Translations under genes and position numbers: made by a program
Notes under the pieces: model-generated
Seen by the model: the letters and a program-made list of their open reading frames with translations, nothing else
Database searches by the model: none
What the model was told of the DNA's origin: nothing
Shown: positions 7,831 to 17,155 of the stretch, in pieces
Numbering within the stretch: the first letter of the stretch is position 1
Layout: the number at the start of each line of letters is the position of its first letter
Assembly (NCBI GenBank): GCA_050246995.1
Contig: JBFWVA010000010.1
Location: forward strand, 1 to 64,000
Length of the DNA: 64,000 nt
DNA from: SHVO01 sp050246995
GTDB taxonomy: Bacteria; Pseudomonadota; Alphaproteobacteria; Rhodospirillales; Rhodospirillaceae
Direction: 5' to 3'

Positions 7831-8663
7831 GCGAACGCCCCTCCTATCAAAAGCGCTTTGATCTCACGGGCCGCAACGCGGTCATCACCGGCGCGGTCGG
7901 TATCCTTGGCCGGCGCTTCTGCAATGGGCTTGCCGAATTCGGCGCCAACGTCGCGGTGGTCGATCTGGACAAAGCCGTAGCCGATGATCTCGCCGCCGAG
8001 CTCACCAAGACACACGGCGTACGCTGCATCGGCGTCGCTTGCGACATCACTGAACCGGAGTCCGTGCAGAATATGACGGATACCGTTGTCCGCGAATTCG
8101 GCGAGATTCATATCCTTCACAACAATGCCGGCGGCAGCAAACCCACCGCCGACCGCACCAAATACTTCCAGCCGTTCGAGCAATACGATCTCGATGAATG
8201 GCGCCGCGTGATGGCCGTGAACATCGACGGAGTATTCCTCGTTGATCAGGCCATCGGACGGCAGATGGTGGCGCAAGGCAAGGGCGGTAGCATCATCCAT
8301 ACCGCATCCATCTACGGCGTCGTCGCACCTGACCAGCGTATTTACGAAGGGTCCGAATACATGGGGCGGGCGATGAGCAGCCCCGCCGTTTATTCGGCCG
8401 CGAAAGCCGCTGTCGTGGGTCTCACGAAATATCTGGCCACGTACTGGGCCGGCAAAGGCATCCGCGTCAACTGCATCACGCCGGGCGGCGTCGAAAGCGG
8501 ACAGAACGAGACGTTCAAGCAGAGATACGGGGCGCGCGTCCCCTTGGGCCGGATGGCTTACGGCGAAGAGATGGTCAATGCCGTCGTGTGGCTCGCCTCC
8601 GACGCGTCATCCTACGTGACGGGCCAGAACATCCTGATCGATGGGGGATTGAGCGCTTGGTAA
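7827..8663 (+). CDS. Short-chain dehydrogenase/reductase (PtmA-like)
   Basis: A 278-aa SDR: the cofactor motif is ITGAVGILGRRF, followed by LHNNAGG (NNAG motif) and the catalytic YSAAKAA (YxxxK) preceded by a Ser-containing strand (IIHTASIYG). It ends with the usual GQNILIDGGLSAW segment. Similar enzymes (PtmA) sit beside the CMP-legionaminic acid synthetase in Campylobacter, where PtmA was linked to amino-sugar supply. The same position and family here suggest a related task, but the substrate is not deducible. ATGA overlap with the previous gene fixes the start. Confidence 0.85.
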   Translation: MSERPSYQKRFDLTGRNAVITGAVGILGRRFCNGLAEFGANVAVVDLDKAVADDLAAELTKTHGVRCIGVACDITEPESVQNMTDTVVREFGEIHILHNNAGGSKPTADRTKYFQPFEQYDLDEWRRVMAVNIDGVFLVDQAIGRQMVAQGKGGSIIHTASIYGVVAPDQRIYEGSEYMGRAMSSPAVYSAAKAAVVGLTKYLATYWAGKGIRVNCITPGGVESGQNETFKQRYGARVPLGRMAYGEEMVNAVVWLASDASSYVTGQNILIDGGLSAW

Positions 8664-9976
8664 CCCGGTTCCCGATCGTCTACCTGCCCATCGAATTCGG
8701 GTCGCGCGAATTCGACAGCAAGGCGCTTCTCGCCACGGTGCTGGCGGCGCGCGGGTATCACGTGGTCATTGGCCAGCAGTGGCTGCTGTACAACAACATG
8801 CGCCAGTTGCCGGCGGGCGCGGTGATGTTCAAGAGCTTCAACAATATCCATCATCCCGCGATGGTGGCGGCGAAGAAAGCCGGCCACCGCGTCATCATCC
8901 TCGAGGAAGAGCTGCTGGCGCACATCGAGAAGGTCGCCATCGCCAACTATTGCACGAAGCACATTTTCGACCTGCCCGACGTCATCCTCGCTAACGGCGC
9001 CTTCGAGAAGAGTGTCCTCGACGAACTGAGCGGCGGTAAGATCCCGGTCGAAGTCGCCGGCAACGGACGCGTCGATATCCTGAAGCCCGCTTACCACGGC
9101 TTCTTCCAACGCGATATCGACGCGGTGCGCGCGCGCTTTGGCGACTTCATCCTGATCAATACGAACTTCGGGATCATCAATACGCTGTGGGACAGCGTGG
9201 AACAGGTGACCGACATTCACGTTCGCGCCGGTTTCATCAAGTTGGATGATCCTAAATCGGTGAAAGCCTGGGACGACCAAATCGAGTTCGAACGCGTCAA
9301 CAGGGCCGCCATCCTAACCGCGATCAAGGAGCTGTGCCGCCGCCGGCCGCAACAACGTATTGTCCTTCGGCCTCACCCTGGTGAGGCCATCGAGCGCTGG
9401 AACGGGGTGTTTGCCGAACAGCCCAACGTGTCGGTGATCCGCGAGGGCGCGCACGTGCCCTGGACCCTGGGCTGCCGCATGCTTCTGCATACGTCCTGCA
9501 CGACGGGCTTCGAGGCCCAAGCTGCCGGAAAGATGGCCATGAGCCTGGTCGCAAATCCCAACTGGATCAGCGACTCCTTCATCTCCAATCATCTCAACCC
9601 GTTGTTCACGGACCCGATCAAGATGGTCGACGCCGCGGAGGCCTACCTCGACCGCGGGGAAGTGCTTCAAAAAGGCCGTCTTAGCCTTGAGGAGGCCGAA
9701 CACTACGTATGGAATATTGGCGGCAATGTCGGGGTAGAGCGCATCGCGGACCTACTCACGCGCGATCTGCCCGCGCCCGGCGGCCAGATCAAGATGCCGG
9801 TGCTCGCGCCTTATGAGCGTCCTGAGAAGCTGAAGAGTAAGTTCGATCTCAGCATGCAGGGCTGCGTGGATGTGATGCAGCGCATTCTGGGCACGACGGA
9901 AAATCGCGCCAACCTCAACCTTAATCAGATCGGCGAAAGCCTGTTCTATTTGGCTTCCGCCGCCCCGAAGGCCTAA
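8657..9976 (+). CDS. Surface carbohydrate biosynthesis protein
   Basis: A 439-aa soluble protein resembling the family annotated as surface carbohydrate biosynthesis proteins in nonulosonic-acid and capsule loci. It has a two-domain look, with LRPHPGEAIERWNG in the middle and LLHTSCTTGFEAQAAGKMAM, reminiscent of the donor-binding half of GT-B enzymes such as CDP-glycerol or CMP-Kdo-dependent transferases. No experimental role is known to me, and a glycosyltransferase function is possible. A TTG at 8657 follows a GGGGGA ribosome-binding site (8643-8648) and overlaps the previous stop. It is the last plus-strand gene of this arm and converges with the methyltransferase gene only 3 bases away. 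Confidence 0.7.
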   Translation: MVTRFPIVYLPIEFGSREFDSKALLATVLAARGYHVVIGQQWLLYNNMRQLPAGAVMFKSFNNIHHPAMVAAKKAGHRVIILEEELLAHIEKVAIANYCTKHIFDLPDVILANGAFEKSVLDELSGGKIPVEVAGNGRVDILKPAYHGFFQRDIDAVRARFGDFILINTNFGIINTLWDSVEQVTDIHVRAGFIKLDDPKSVKAWDDQIEFERVNRAAILTAIKELCRRRPQQRIVLRPHPGEAIERWNGVFAEQPNVSVIREGAHVPWTLGCRMLLHTSCTTGFEAQAAGKMAMSLVANPNWISDSFISNHLNPLFTDPIKMVDAAEAYLDRGEVLQKGRLSLEEAEHYVWNIGGNVGVERIADLLTRDLPAPGGQIKMPVLAPYERPEKLKSKFDLSMQGCVDVMQRILGTTENRANLNLNQIGESLFYLASAAPKA

Positions 9977-9979
9977 GTC

Positions 9980-10717
9980 CTATTTATTCACGTCGAAAAT
10001 GACGATGGTGCGGCCTTCCTGGCCGGGCTCGCTTTCGTGGCGCACATAGACATTGCGCACATGCTTGCCGAAAACAGCCAGGAGCTGGTCGGCGCCGGGA
10101 TAGTGCTTGGCGGTACGGCCCAATTGGGTTTCCTTCGCACGTCCCGCTTCGTCAAGCACGGTCGCACCAATAGCGATGATGCCCTTATCGGACACGACAC
10201 GCAGGAACTCGCGGCACGCCTGGTCCGGGTCATCCGAATAGGTCAGCACCCAGCCGGCGATTAAGACGTCGAAGGAGTTATCGGGGTAAGGCATGTTGTG
10301 CATGTTGCCCACCTCGATCCACGGCGAATAGGAGAAGAGATCGAGGCCCTTGATGTTCTCCGGCCGGAAGCCCTGTCCCACCATGCTGAACAGTTCCATC
10401 TCGGTGCGCGGACCAACGCAGAGCGCCTTAAGATTGTGGGCACCGAAAAACACGCGATCGATGGCGTAGAGCGGCCGGATAAGACGGTTCGTGCGCGATA
10501 CCGCGCCGAAGCTTTCAAGGCCCTTCACGTTGTGCTCGATGGCGTCGACGAACAGCGAGTCATGATCGTCGGTGAATTTCAGCTTACCTTTGGCTTCCTT
10601 GTAACGACGCAGCGAGATCACATAGCGCGCGTAGTCATTCAGGAAGAGCTCTTGCGGCTTCTGCTTGAAGTTCTCAATGATCTGGTTGAAGTCGGAGCCA
10701 GTGATTTCGATTTTCAT
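9980..10717 (-). CDS. Class I SAM-dependent methyltransferase
   Basis: A 245-aa protein. LKALCVGPRTEMELF matches a variant methyltransferase motif I, and FDVLIAGWVLTYSDDPDQACREFLRVV matches motifs II-III of class I enzymes, where the donor S-adenosylmethionine is bound (residues ~95-190). The N terminus is a helical region of unknown role. As the last gene of the minus-strand sugar arm, it probably O- or N-methylates the nonulosonic acid or a linked sugar. That target is inferred from position only. Confidence 0.75.
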   Translation of the reverse strand: MKIEITGSDFNQIIENFKQKPQELFLNDYARYVISLRRYKEAKGKLKFTDDHDSLFVDAIEHNVKGLESFGAVSRTNRLIRPLYAIDRVFFGAHNLKALCVGPRTEMELFSMVGQGFRPENIKGLDLFSYSPWIEVGNMHNMPYPDNSFDVLIAGWVLTYSDDPDQACREFLRVVSDKGIIAIGATVLDEAGRAKETQLGRTAKHYPGADQLLAVFGKHVRNVYVRHESEPGQEGRTIVIFDVNK

Positions 10718-10748
10718 ATTTTGTCCTATGAGAAAGCCCTAGCGGGCA

Positions 10749-11792
10749 TCAGGAAATGGCAAAGCGCACGGCATGGCGAGCGAGCGGTGTGTCAGCGCAG
10801 CCCGGCGGTAGCTCCGTAAGATTCGCCTCGCTCCATCGTTGGATTCGCTCTGGGTAAGGAATACCGGCGTAAAGTATCTGAAAAATGCAACGCCGGCCCA
10901 ATTTCGGCACCTTACCGCGGTGGAAGCCGAATGTATTTTCGACGAAGCAGGTGCCGGCTCCCCCGGTAATCTCCATCACCGAGGAGCCAAACACCTGATC
11001 GATCAGGTGTGCGATTTCGCGACCGTGGCCGTTAAAGAAAAGCGGCAACTTTTCGGGAAGCGCACCGACCGCGCTCAAAGCGGCGGCGACGCCCTCGGGC
11101 CGGTGAGATCCGCGAACGAAGATATGCGGCCCATCGCCAGCTGTCACGTCGCTGAGATAGAGGAAAAATTTGCACGATCTAAAATCGTCGCGGTCACGGT
11201 GATAAATTTGCGCTCCGTGCGGCTCGTCGCGTTCGGGAAGCGACCACCAAGCATCCATCTGCACCATCGTCGCCGGCGCGCCAATATGACGGTTAGCGAT
11301 GGCAAGGATGCGTGGGTCGGTTGCAATCCGGAACGCGTGCGGCGCGCGCGCCACGTCCTTGATGTCGTGATGAAGCACCGTTTCCTGCCGCGTCAGGTTC
11401 TGGCAACTCTCCAGATACCGCCGCATTTCCACAGCCTCGCTCGGCGTAACGAGATCGGCAATGTCCACAATGCCGTCGCGCGCGAAGACGTCGGCCTCGG
11501 AGGATTCAGGTTGCGGAATACCCACGCGCTTAAATTCTGCCTCGGAGAGAATTTGCCCAATGCGCTGGCGCACGGTGGGATCGCCGACGTATTTATTGAT
11601 GCCCCAGATCAATTTGCCCTGATCCAGGGGATCAAGAGCCATCGCGCGATCCAAAAACGTACCTTCCGTGACGGGCTCATAAGATTTGAGCAGAGGCAAA
11701 AGTATCTCGGCACGCCCCATTTCGGTATACGTCTGACTTATGGCGTTCAAAGCCTCCACATAAATAGTCTGAGCTTCTTGTGTCTTATCCAT
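10749..11792 (-). CDS. Phytanoyl-CoA dioxygenase-like Fe(II)/2-oxoglutarate oxygenase
   Basis: A 347-aa protein whose C-terminal ~230 residues look like the PhyH family of non-haem iron oxygenases. The metal triad is visible as H198-R-D200 (YHRDRDD) and H291 (GFHRGK), and LGRRCIFQ downstream supplies the arginine expected to hold 2-oxoglutarate. The N-terminal ~100 residues are not recognised. Such enzymes hydroxylate aliphatic carbons. Located between the NeuB-type synthase and a methyltransferase, it could hydroxylate the sugar or its acyl group. The reaction is inference. Confidence 0.7.
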   Translation of the reverse strand: MDKTQEAQTIYVEALNAISQTYTEMGRAEILLPLLKSYEPVTEGTFLDRAMALDPLDQGKLIWGINKYVGDPTVRQRIGQILSEAEFKRVGIPQPESSEADVFARDGIVDIADLVTPSEAVEMRRYLESCQNLTRQETVLHHDIKDVARAPHAFRIATDPRILAIANRHIGAPATMVQMDAWWSLPERDEPHGAQIYHRDRDDFRSCKFFLYLSDVTAGDGPHIFVRGSHRPEGVAAALSAVGALPEKLPLFFNGHGREIAHLIDQVFGSSVMEITGGAGTCFVENTFGFHRGKVPKLGRRCIFQILYAGIPYPERIQRWSEANLTELPPGCADTPLARHAVRFAIS

Positions 11793-11803
11793 CGTCGACC
11801 GCC

Positions 11804-12880
11804 TTACAGTAATTCGTTCTCGTCGTAACGGCGCGTGGCGCGCTTTCCGACAAGGGTCCAGAAATCATACACGGATCGTCCGTTGCCGGGCCGCTTCGCC
11901 GTCACATTCTCCGCGGTGAAAGCTTCGCCCTTCGCAATGGCACGCGCGGCGACGAGACTCTTGCGTGCCACGGTGCGGTTCTTCGCCTCGGACGGACGGC
12001 AAATCTTGCGGAAGTCGCCAAGCGAACGCTCGACTTCGCGGATCGCCCTCACCATCTCCGTGAATTCCGGCGGCTCGATCGACGCGCGGTGATCCGGACC
12101 GGGAAGCGAGCGGTCAAGCGTAAGGTGCTTTTCGATCATTGTCGCGCCGCGCGCAACGGCGGCGATGCTGACCGCGATACCCGGCGTATGATCAGAGTAG
12201 CCGACGGGCAAATCAAAGACCTCGGACATCGTATCCATCGCGCGTAGGTTCACGTCCTCGAACGGCGCCGGGTATTCGGTCGTGCAATGCAGGAGGGTTA
12301 CATACTTCTGAACAAGGGCCTGTCCCTTGGCGCTGGCGTAGGCCCTCTTGAAAGCGGGTCGCGACGGTTTGCCGCGCGGTGTGAGATAGCCAAAGGCCAT
12401 TACACCCAGGGCCTCCGCGATCTCGGGCAGCGTGCCCATGCCGGTTGACAGGATGACCTGGCGGCGCGCCTGGGCCGCTTTGAGCAGCAGAAGCGGGTTG
12501 GTAAGTTCACCGGAGGGGAGCTTGATGAGATCCAAGCTCAGGTCCTTGACCAGGAAATCGAGGCTGTCCGCATCGAAGGGCGTAGAGAGGAATTGGATTT
12601 TACGCTTCTTGCAGCGCGCGATGAGTTTGGCGTGATGCGCCGGACTGAGCTCCAGCGATTTGAGCATCTCCAGTTGGCTCTGCGCCTTGCCCGTCGTTTC
12701 AACCTGATACTTCGCCTTCGGCGCGGACGCCGAGGCGAGCTTGCCGGCTTTGAAAGTTTGGAACTTCACGATGTCCGCGCCGGCTTCCGCCGCGGCGTCC
12801 ACCAGTTCCAGCGCCCGCGCGAGCGAGCCGTTATGGTTCACGCCTGCTTCCGCGATGACAAGGGTGTGCTGAATCTTCAT
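11804..12880 (-). CDS. Nonulosonic acid synthase (NeuB/LegI-like)
   Basis: A 358-aa phosphoenolpyruvate-condensing synthase: IAEAGVNHNGS at the N terminus, KFQTFKAGKL, the STGMGTLPEI segment, and GYSDHTPGI followed by IEKHLTLDR are the NeuB-family landmarks of the TIM barrel. The last ~60 residues (from about SLVAARAIAKGEAFT) are the SAF antifreeze-like domain that closes the active site of the partner subunit. It condenses a 6-carbon N-acylmannosamine-type sugar with PEP. With LegB, LegC and LegG beside it, a di-N-acylated substrate and thus legionaminic acid are expected. The start is set by ATGA overlap with the upstream gene; an in-frame ATG 12 bases upstream (12892) is also possible. Confidence 0.92.
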   Translation of the reverse strand: MKIQHTLVIAEAGVNHNGSLARALELVDAAAEAGADIVKFQTFKAGKLASASAPKAKYQVETTGKAQSQLEMLKSLELSPAHHAKLIARCKKRKIQFLSTPFDADSLDFLVKDLSLDLIKLPSGELTNPLLLLKAAQARRQVILSTGMGTLPEIAEALGVMAFGYLTPRGKPSRPAFKRAYASAKGQALVQKYVTLLHCTTEYPAPFEDVNLRAMDTMSEVFDLPVGYSDHTPGIAVSIAAVARGATMIEKHLTLDRSLPGPDHRASIEPPEFTEMVRAIREVERSLGDFRKICRPSEAKNRTVARKSLVAARAIAKGEAFTAENVTAKRPGNGRSVYDFWTLVGKRATRRYDENELL

Positions 12881-14031
12881 ACGGCCGGCCAATCAAAAAA
12901 ACGCTTCTTGAGAAGGTGTCGTGGGTCTCGAATAGTCTTAAGCGCCGCCACAATACGTTCGGCGGCGTGACCGTCGCCATAGGGATTTGCCACCCCCCGG
13001 CAATCCATCGCCATGGCTCTTACGACGGCCGCATGGATCGCACCTTGATCCGGCGCAACGTCAACCACCGAGGCCGCCCGAGGGCGACCTTTTTGCCGAT
13101 CGCCGATGTTGACCGTGGGGGTTGAAAAGCTGGGCGCCTCATAGAGGCCGCTGGAAGAATTGCCCACCACGGCGTCCAGATGTTTCAAGGCGCTGAAATA
13201 CCTGAGAGATCCGAGGGACGGATGAAGCACGGCGTTGGCGTGCCCGCGCACAAAATCGGCGATCAGCCTGCCGATCGTCGCCCCTTCCACGTCGGCATTG
13301 GTGCCGGAAAAGACGAGACCCACATCGGGACCGAGGCGGTCGAGCGCGGCCAGCATCTCGGAACAATGGGCAACGGTGTCGGCGGACAAAGTCTCAGGGT
13401 GGAAGGTGACCATGAGGTTCTTCGCGCGGGGCGCGAGACCCACCTCGCGGAAAAAGTCGTCGCGGCCGAGGAGCGCGGTCGTGCGGATCTTGTCCAAGCC
13501 GGGACTGCCGACAACATAAATATGCGCGGGGTCTTCGCCCATCTGCCGGACCCGCCGGGCAGCCTCGTCGGTGGTCACGAAGTGCAGATGGGACATCTTT
13601 GTCATGGCGTGGCGGAATGCGTCGTCGGTCGCGCCTTCCGTGATATCACCGCCGATGAGATGAGCAACGGGCGTCCGCGCCAATGTCGCGGCGACAACAG
13701 CGCCCAGAATTTCGTAGCGGTCACCCAGCACCAGCAACAGGTCAGGCGTCAATTGCGCCAAGGCCTCGCCGAACCCTTTCGTCGCTGCGGCGAACGAGGC
13801 CGTAACGCCCGCCGGGCTGTCGTCGCCCAGTTGCATATCCACCCTGCGGCTGATGGCAAACCCGTCGTTAGCGATGTCGCGCGCCGTAGCGCCCGCATCG
13901 GCGGCGAGATGTTGGCCGGTCGCAACGATGTCGAGATGAAAGGCCGCGTCGTCGCGCAGCAGCGATAGAACCGGCGACAAAAGGCCCCAATCAGCCCGCG
14001 TGCTGGTGATGGCGCAGACCCTGAGCGTCAT
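12877..14031 (-). CDS. Hydrolysing NDP-sugar 2-epimerase (NeuC/LegG-like)
   Basis: A 384-aa GT-B-fold epimerase that releases the NDP and inverts C2 to give the mannosamine-type sugar for the synthase. Landmarks are the N terminus CAITSTRADWGLL, GDRYEILGAVVAATL, HLIGGDITEGATDDAFRHA and VVGNSSSGLYEAPSF near the C terminus, all typical of NeuC/LegG. Neighbouring LegB and LegC predict a 4-amino-4,6-dideoxy NDP-sugar substrate. The base could be UDP, as in Legionella, or GDP, as in Campylobacter; the PtmE-like gene at 972 favours GDP. It overlaps both flanking genes. Confidence 0.92.
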   Translation of the reverse strand: MTLRVCAITSTRADWGLLSPVLSLLRDDAAFHLDIVATGQHLAADAGATARDIANDGFAISRRVDMQLGDDSPAGVTASFAAATKGFGEALAQLTPDLLLVLGDRYEILGAVVAATLARTPVAHLIGGDITEGATDDAFRHAMTKMSHLHFVTTDEAARRVRQMGEDPAHIYVVGSPGLDKIRTTALLGRDDFFREVGLAPRAKNLMVTFHPETLSADTVAHCSEMLAALDRLGPDVGLVFSGTNADVEGATIGRLIADFVRGHANAVLHPSLGSLRYFSALKHLDAVVGNSSSGLYEAPSFSTPTVNIGDRQKGRPRAASVVDVAPDQGAIHAAVVRAMAMDCRGVANPYGDGHAAERIVAALKTIRDPRHLLKKRFFDWPAV

Positions 14032-15197
14032 GACCGCCCCAGGATCGGACTAGAGGGAATATTGACGAGTCGGCGCGCGAGGCTTTCGGCGACAGTTAGA
14101 TCCATGCGCTGACATGCGGCGTACATCGGCAGGTGATGCATGAGAGTCCATACCGGCCGCGTACCGATACCAGCCGCGTTGGTCCGTTCAAGCAAGGGCT
14201 GAAGCAGATCAGCGCTATCCTCATCAAGGAGGAGCACGTTGAGCCAATAGTTGCTTTCGCACTCCGCCGGCTCGCCCACGAAGGTCACGCCGGGAACGTC
14301 GGCGAACGCCTTGCGATAGTGTGCTGCGAGCGCGCGCTTTTCGGAAAGAAACGTTGGTAGCCGTTCCATCTGGGCGCACCCGAGCGCGGCGTTGAGGTTG
14401 GGCATGCGATAGTTATAACCGACCGCGTCGTGGCCGAAAGCCCAGGTATGGGGCATTTTAGCAGTCGTGGTCAGGTGTTTGAGGCGTGTACCGAGGGCCT
14501 CGTCGTCGGTGATAACCGCGCCGCCGCCGCCAGTGGTAATGGTCTTGTTGCCGTTAAAGCTCAGCGTGCCCATCGCGCCAAAGCGGCCGGTATGTTTTCC
14601 CCGATAGGCCGATCCAAGGGATTCCGCGGCGTCCTCGACCACCGCGATGTTCCACGCCGCGGCTACGCTCAGGAGGCGGTCCATCGCAACTGGGTGACCG
14701 AAGGTGTGCATCGGCACGACCGCGGCGATGTGGGCGCCCGTCAGGCGGTTGCGGCATTCGCCGTTCACCATGTGCGCACTGCGTCGCAGGCCTTCTTCGA
14801 GTTTATCCGGGTCAAGACCGAGCGTCGCCGCGTCGCTGTCGACAAAATGCGGCCGCGCGCCGCAATAGCTCACAGCATTGGCGGTTGCGATAAACGTGAG
14901 CGCCGGTACGAGGACTTCGTCTCCCGGCGCGACGCCCGCCACCTCGAGAGCGACATGCAAGGCCGCGGTGCCATTGCAGACGGCGACGGCGCGCCGCGCG
15001 CCGGTGAAGTCGGCGAGCATTTCTTCGAAGCGGTCGACATACTTGCCGACGCTGGAGACAAAAGTGGAATCAATGCAATCGAGGACATAGGCGCGTTCGG
15101 CGTCGCCAAACTCCGGCTCATGCAAGCCGATCGGCCGCTCGCTCGGCGGCAGAACCGCCTTCAGCGTCTTCAGGATCTGATCGATGTCCGCGCGCAC
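14028..15197 (-). CDS. PLP-dependent NDP-4-keto-sugar aminotransferase (LegC-like)
   Basis: A DegT/DnrJ/EryC1 family aminotransferase of 389 aa. The segments VAVCNGTAALHVALEVAG, EDAAESLGSAYRGKHTG and SFNGNKTITTGGGGAV (the PLP lysine follows SFNGN) are diagnostic. It installs the 4-amino group on the 4-keto intermediate made by LegB. A GTG at 15197 is the preferred start, 7 bases after the legB stop. The frame remains open upstream to 15299, but that part lies inside legB and looks unlike the family. Confidence 0.92.
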   Translation of the reverse strand: MRADIDQILKTLKAVLPPSERPIGLHEPEFGDAERAYVLDCIDSTFVSSVGKYVDRFEEMLADFTGARRAVAVCNGTAALHVALEVAGVAPGDEVLVPALTFIATANAVSYCGARPHFVDSDAATLGLDPDKLEEGLRRSAHMVNGECRNRLTGAHIAAVVPMHTFGHPVAMDRLLSVAAAWNIAVVEDAAESLGSAYRGKHTGRFGAMGTLSFNGNKTITTGGGGAVITDDEALGTRLKHLTTTAKMPHTWAFGHDAVGYNYRMPNLNAALGCAQMERLPTFLSEKRALAAHYRKAFADVPGVTFVGEPAECESNYWLNVLLLDEDSADLLQPLLERTNAAGIGTRPVWTLMHHLPMYAACQRMDLTVAESLARRLVNIPSSPILGRS

Positions 15198-15204
15198 GCC
15201 AGCA

Positions 15205-16209
15205 TCACACGTTGTAGATGTCGCTTTTATAACGCGCGAGATTTTCCGGCTGCGTAAACCACGCCACTGTCTTGCCGAGGCCGCGCTTGAAGCCTTCAAT
15301 ACCGCCGTGCGCGGGCCGCCATTGCATCAGCATGTTGGCCTTATCGTAGCTCGCAAAAAGGCGTTCGACTTCGCTGTCCTTAGGACGAATACGCTGCGAG
15401 TCCGCTTCAATGACGATATCACGGCCCATAACTTCCGCGATGGCCTTCGCCGTATCGCCGATCGAGATCTCGAATCCGCTACCGACGTTCGTGACCGTGC
15501 CAAGCACAGCATCGCTCTCCATCGCCGCGATGAAGCCGCTGACGGTGTCCTCGACGTATGAGAAATCGCGTGTCGGCGTCAGCGCGCCGAGCTTCAGTGT
15601 TTTTGCGCCCTGCGCGATCTGCGTAATAATCGTCGGGATCACGGCGCGCGCCGATTGACGCGGCCCGTAAGTGTTGAAGGGCCGAAGCACGGCCACGGGT
15701 GTTTCAAAAGATGTATAGTACGACAGTGCGATATGATCGGCGCCGATCTTGGACGCCGAGTAAGGTGACTGCCCTTGCAGCGGGTGCTCTTCGGTGATCG
15801 GGACAAAGCGCGCCGTGCCGTACACTTCGCTCGTCGATGTATGGACAACTTTCGAAAGGCCGAGATCGCGCGCCGCCTGCACGATGTTGAGCGTGCCCTT
15901 GACGTTGGTGTCGACGTAAGATGACGGCGCGTAATAGGAGTAGGGAATGGCGATCAATGCCGCGAGATGCAAAATCGTGTCGCAGCCTTTCGCGCCCGCG
16001 ACCACCGACTGGTAATCGCGCACGTCGCCCGTAAAGACTTCAAACTTACCTTTGACCTCGGGCGCACAGTGATCGAGCCAACCCCACGAGTTGAAGGAAT
16101 TGTAGAGAACAAATGCCTTAACGTCGTGACCGGCCCGAACGAGCGCCTCGGTGAGATGAGAGCCGATAAAGCCCTCCGCACCCGTGACAAGAATCTTTCG
16201 CTTTTTCAT
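15205..16209 (-). CDS. NDP-N-acetylglucosamine 4,6-dehydratase (LegB-like)
   Basis: An extended SDR of 334 aa: TGAEGFIGSHLTEAL is the cofactor motif, HLAALIAIPYSYYAP follows, and the catalytic YSASK appears in QSPYSASKIGADH. The SYYAPSSYVDTNVKGTLN stretch and the NTYGPRQSARAVIPT stretch are typical of the LegB group rather than the PseB group. It makes the 4-keto-6-deoxy sugar that LegC aminates. It is the first gene of the legB-legC-legG-legI run, with a 72-base gap to the interrupted FkbM gene upstream. Confidence 0.9.
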   Translation of the reverse strand: MKKRKILVTGAEGFIGSHLTEALVRAGHDVKAFVLYNSFNSWGWLDHCAPEVKGKFEVFTGDVRDYQSVVAGAKGCDTILHLAALIAIPYSYYAPSSYVDTNVKGTLNIVQAARDLGLSKVVHTSTSEVYGTARFVPITEEHPLQGQSPYSASKIGADHIALSYYTSFETPVAVLRPFNTYGPRQSARAVIPTIITQIAQGAKTLKLGALTPTRDFSYVEDTVSGFIAAMESDAVLGTVTNVGSGFEISIGDTAKAIAEVMGRDIVIEADSQRIRPKDSEVERLFASYDKANMLMQWRPAHGGIEGFKRGLGKTVAWFTQPENLARYKSDIYNV

Positions 16210-16281
16210 CCTTAGGTCTCACCCCGCAGTCGCCTAAGGATTTACCCGAGCCCGGCTTTCCAGGGTATTAATTATCTGTAT

Positions 16282-17155
16282 TTATGACGAAATGTCGCAC
16301 AACACCGCGACGTGTTCTGCGGGCCGGGTCGTCAAGAACTGGTTGAAGTTTCCCGAGGATTGTTTGCACGGGTAGAGCTTGTCCTGGCGAACAACTTTGC
16401 GCTCTTTTTCCAGAACCGCATAAACGTTGTAGCCGAGAGGCGAAATAAGCGGATTTATGACGTCGCAGGCAGCTTGGCTGAAGGTTTCCAGCAGAACATC
16501 CGGTTTGCGTGCAAGGATTTCCGACAACCCCTTAAACACCTTGATTTCGCCCCCCCTCAACGTCAATTTTCATTAAGGCGCGCTCGCCTATGGTGGGCGC
16601 TATCTGAGTTCCGTCGAGCTTGTGCATCGGTACAATGATCTCTTCGCGACCGCCGCCGCGCCCCAGACCGCCGCCGGATGAGATTTGCTGGTTAGGCTTT
16701 CGCACCCAACTGAACGGCGCAATTCCGTCCTCATTGCTCACCGCGAACCAGTGCTCGACGATATTCCGGAACTCGTTGACCGAAATGTGCATGCGCAGAC
16801 GCGTATAAGCGTGGGGATTAGGTTCGAACGCATGAATCTTGACGTCTTTGCGGATCGAGGCGGCGGCAAGGCTGTACACACCGACATGAGCTCCGATATC
16901 AAGGATGCCGCTTGCCGTCTTGGCCAGCCGGCACCAGATCTGCATGGACCCGGGTTCGAATTCGCGTTCGTAGAGGATGTTGGCGGCGCGCGGGCAATCG
17001 TTTGCCGTGAACATTATGAACGGCGGAGCCTCGAACAAGTCGACCTCATAGAAGCCGTAGAACGGGATTTGCTGCGCCGACGCGGTCGTGAGCCCGCCTT
17101 TCTGAAAGGCCCTAATCGCCTGCGCGTTCGTAGCTTCCAGTTGCTTCACGTCCAT
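16282..17155 (-). pseudogene. FkbM-family methyltransferase, frameshifted in a G7 tract
   Basis: Two overlapping reading frames together make one FkbM-type methyltransferase of about 290 residues. The upstream frame (17155 to about 16550) holds ILDIGAHVGVYSLAA (SAM-binding motif) and HAFEPNPHAYTRL, and reaches LMKIDVEGG. The family normally continues with GGEIxVxxG, and exactly that continuation (GGEIKVFKGLSEIL) lies in the other frame, ending at 16282. The switch coincides with seven consecutive G on the coding strand (C at 16550-16556); six would keep one frame. It may be a real mutation, a phase-variable tract, or a sequencing error. An intact protein would O-methylate a sugar or glycan. 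Confidence 0.8.
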
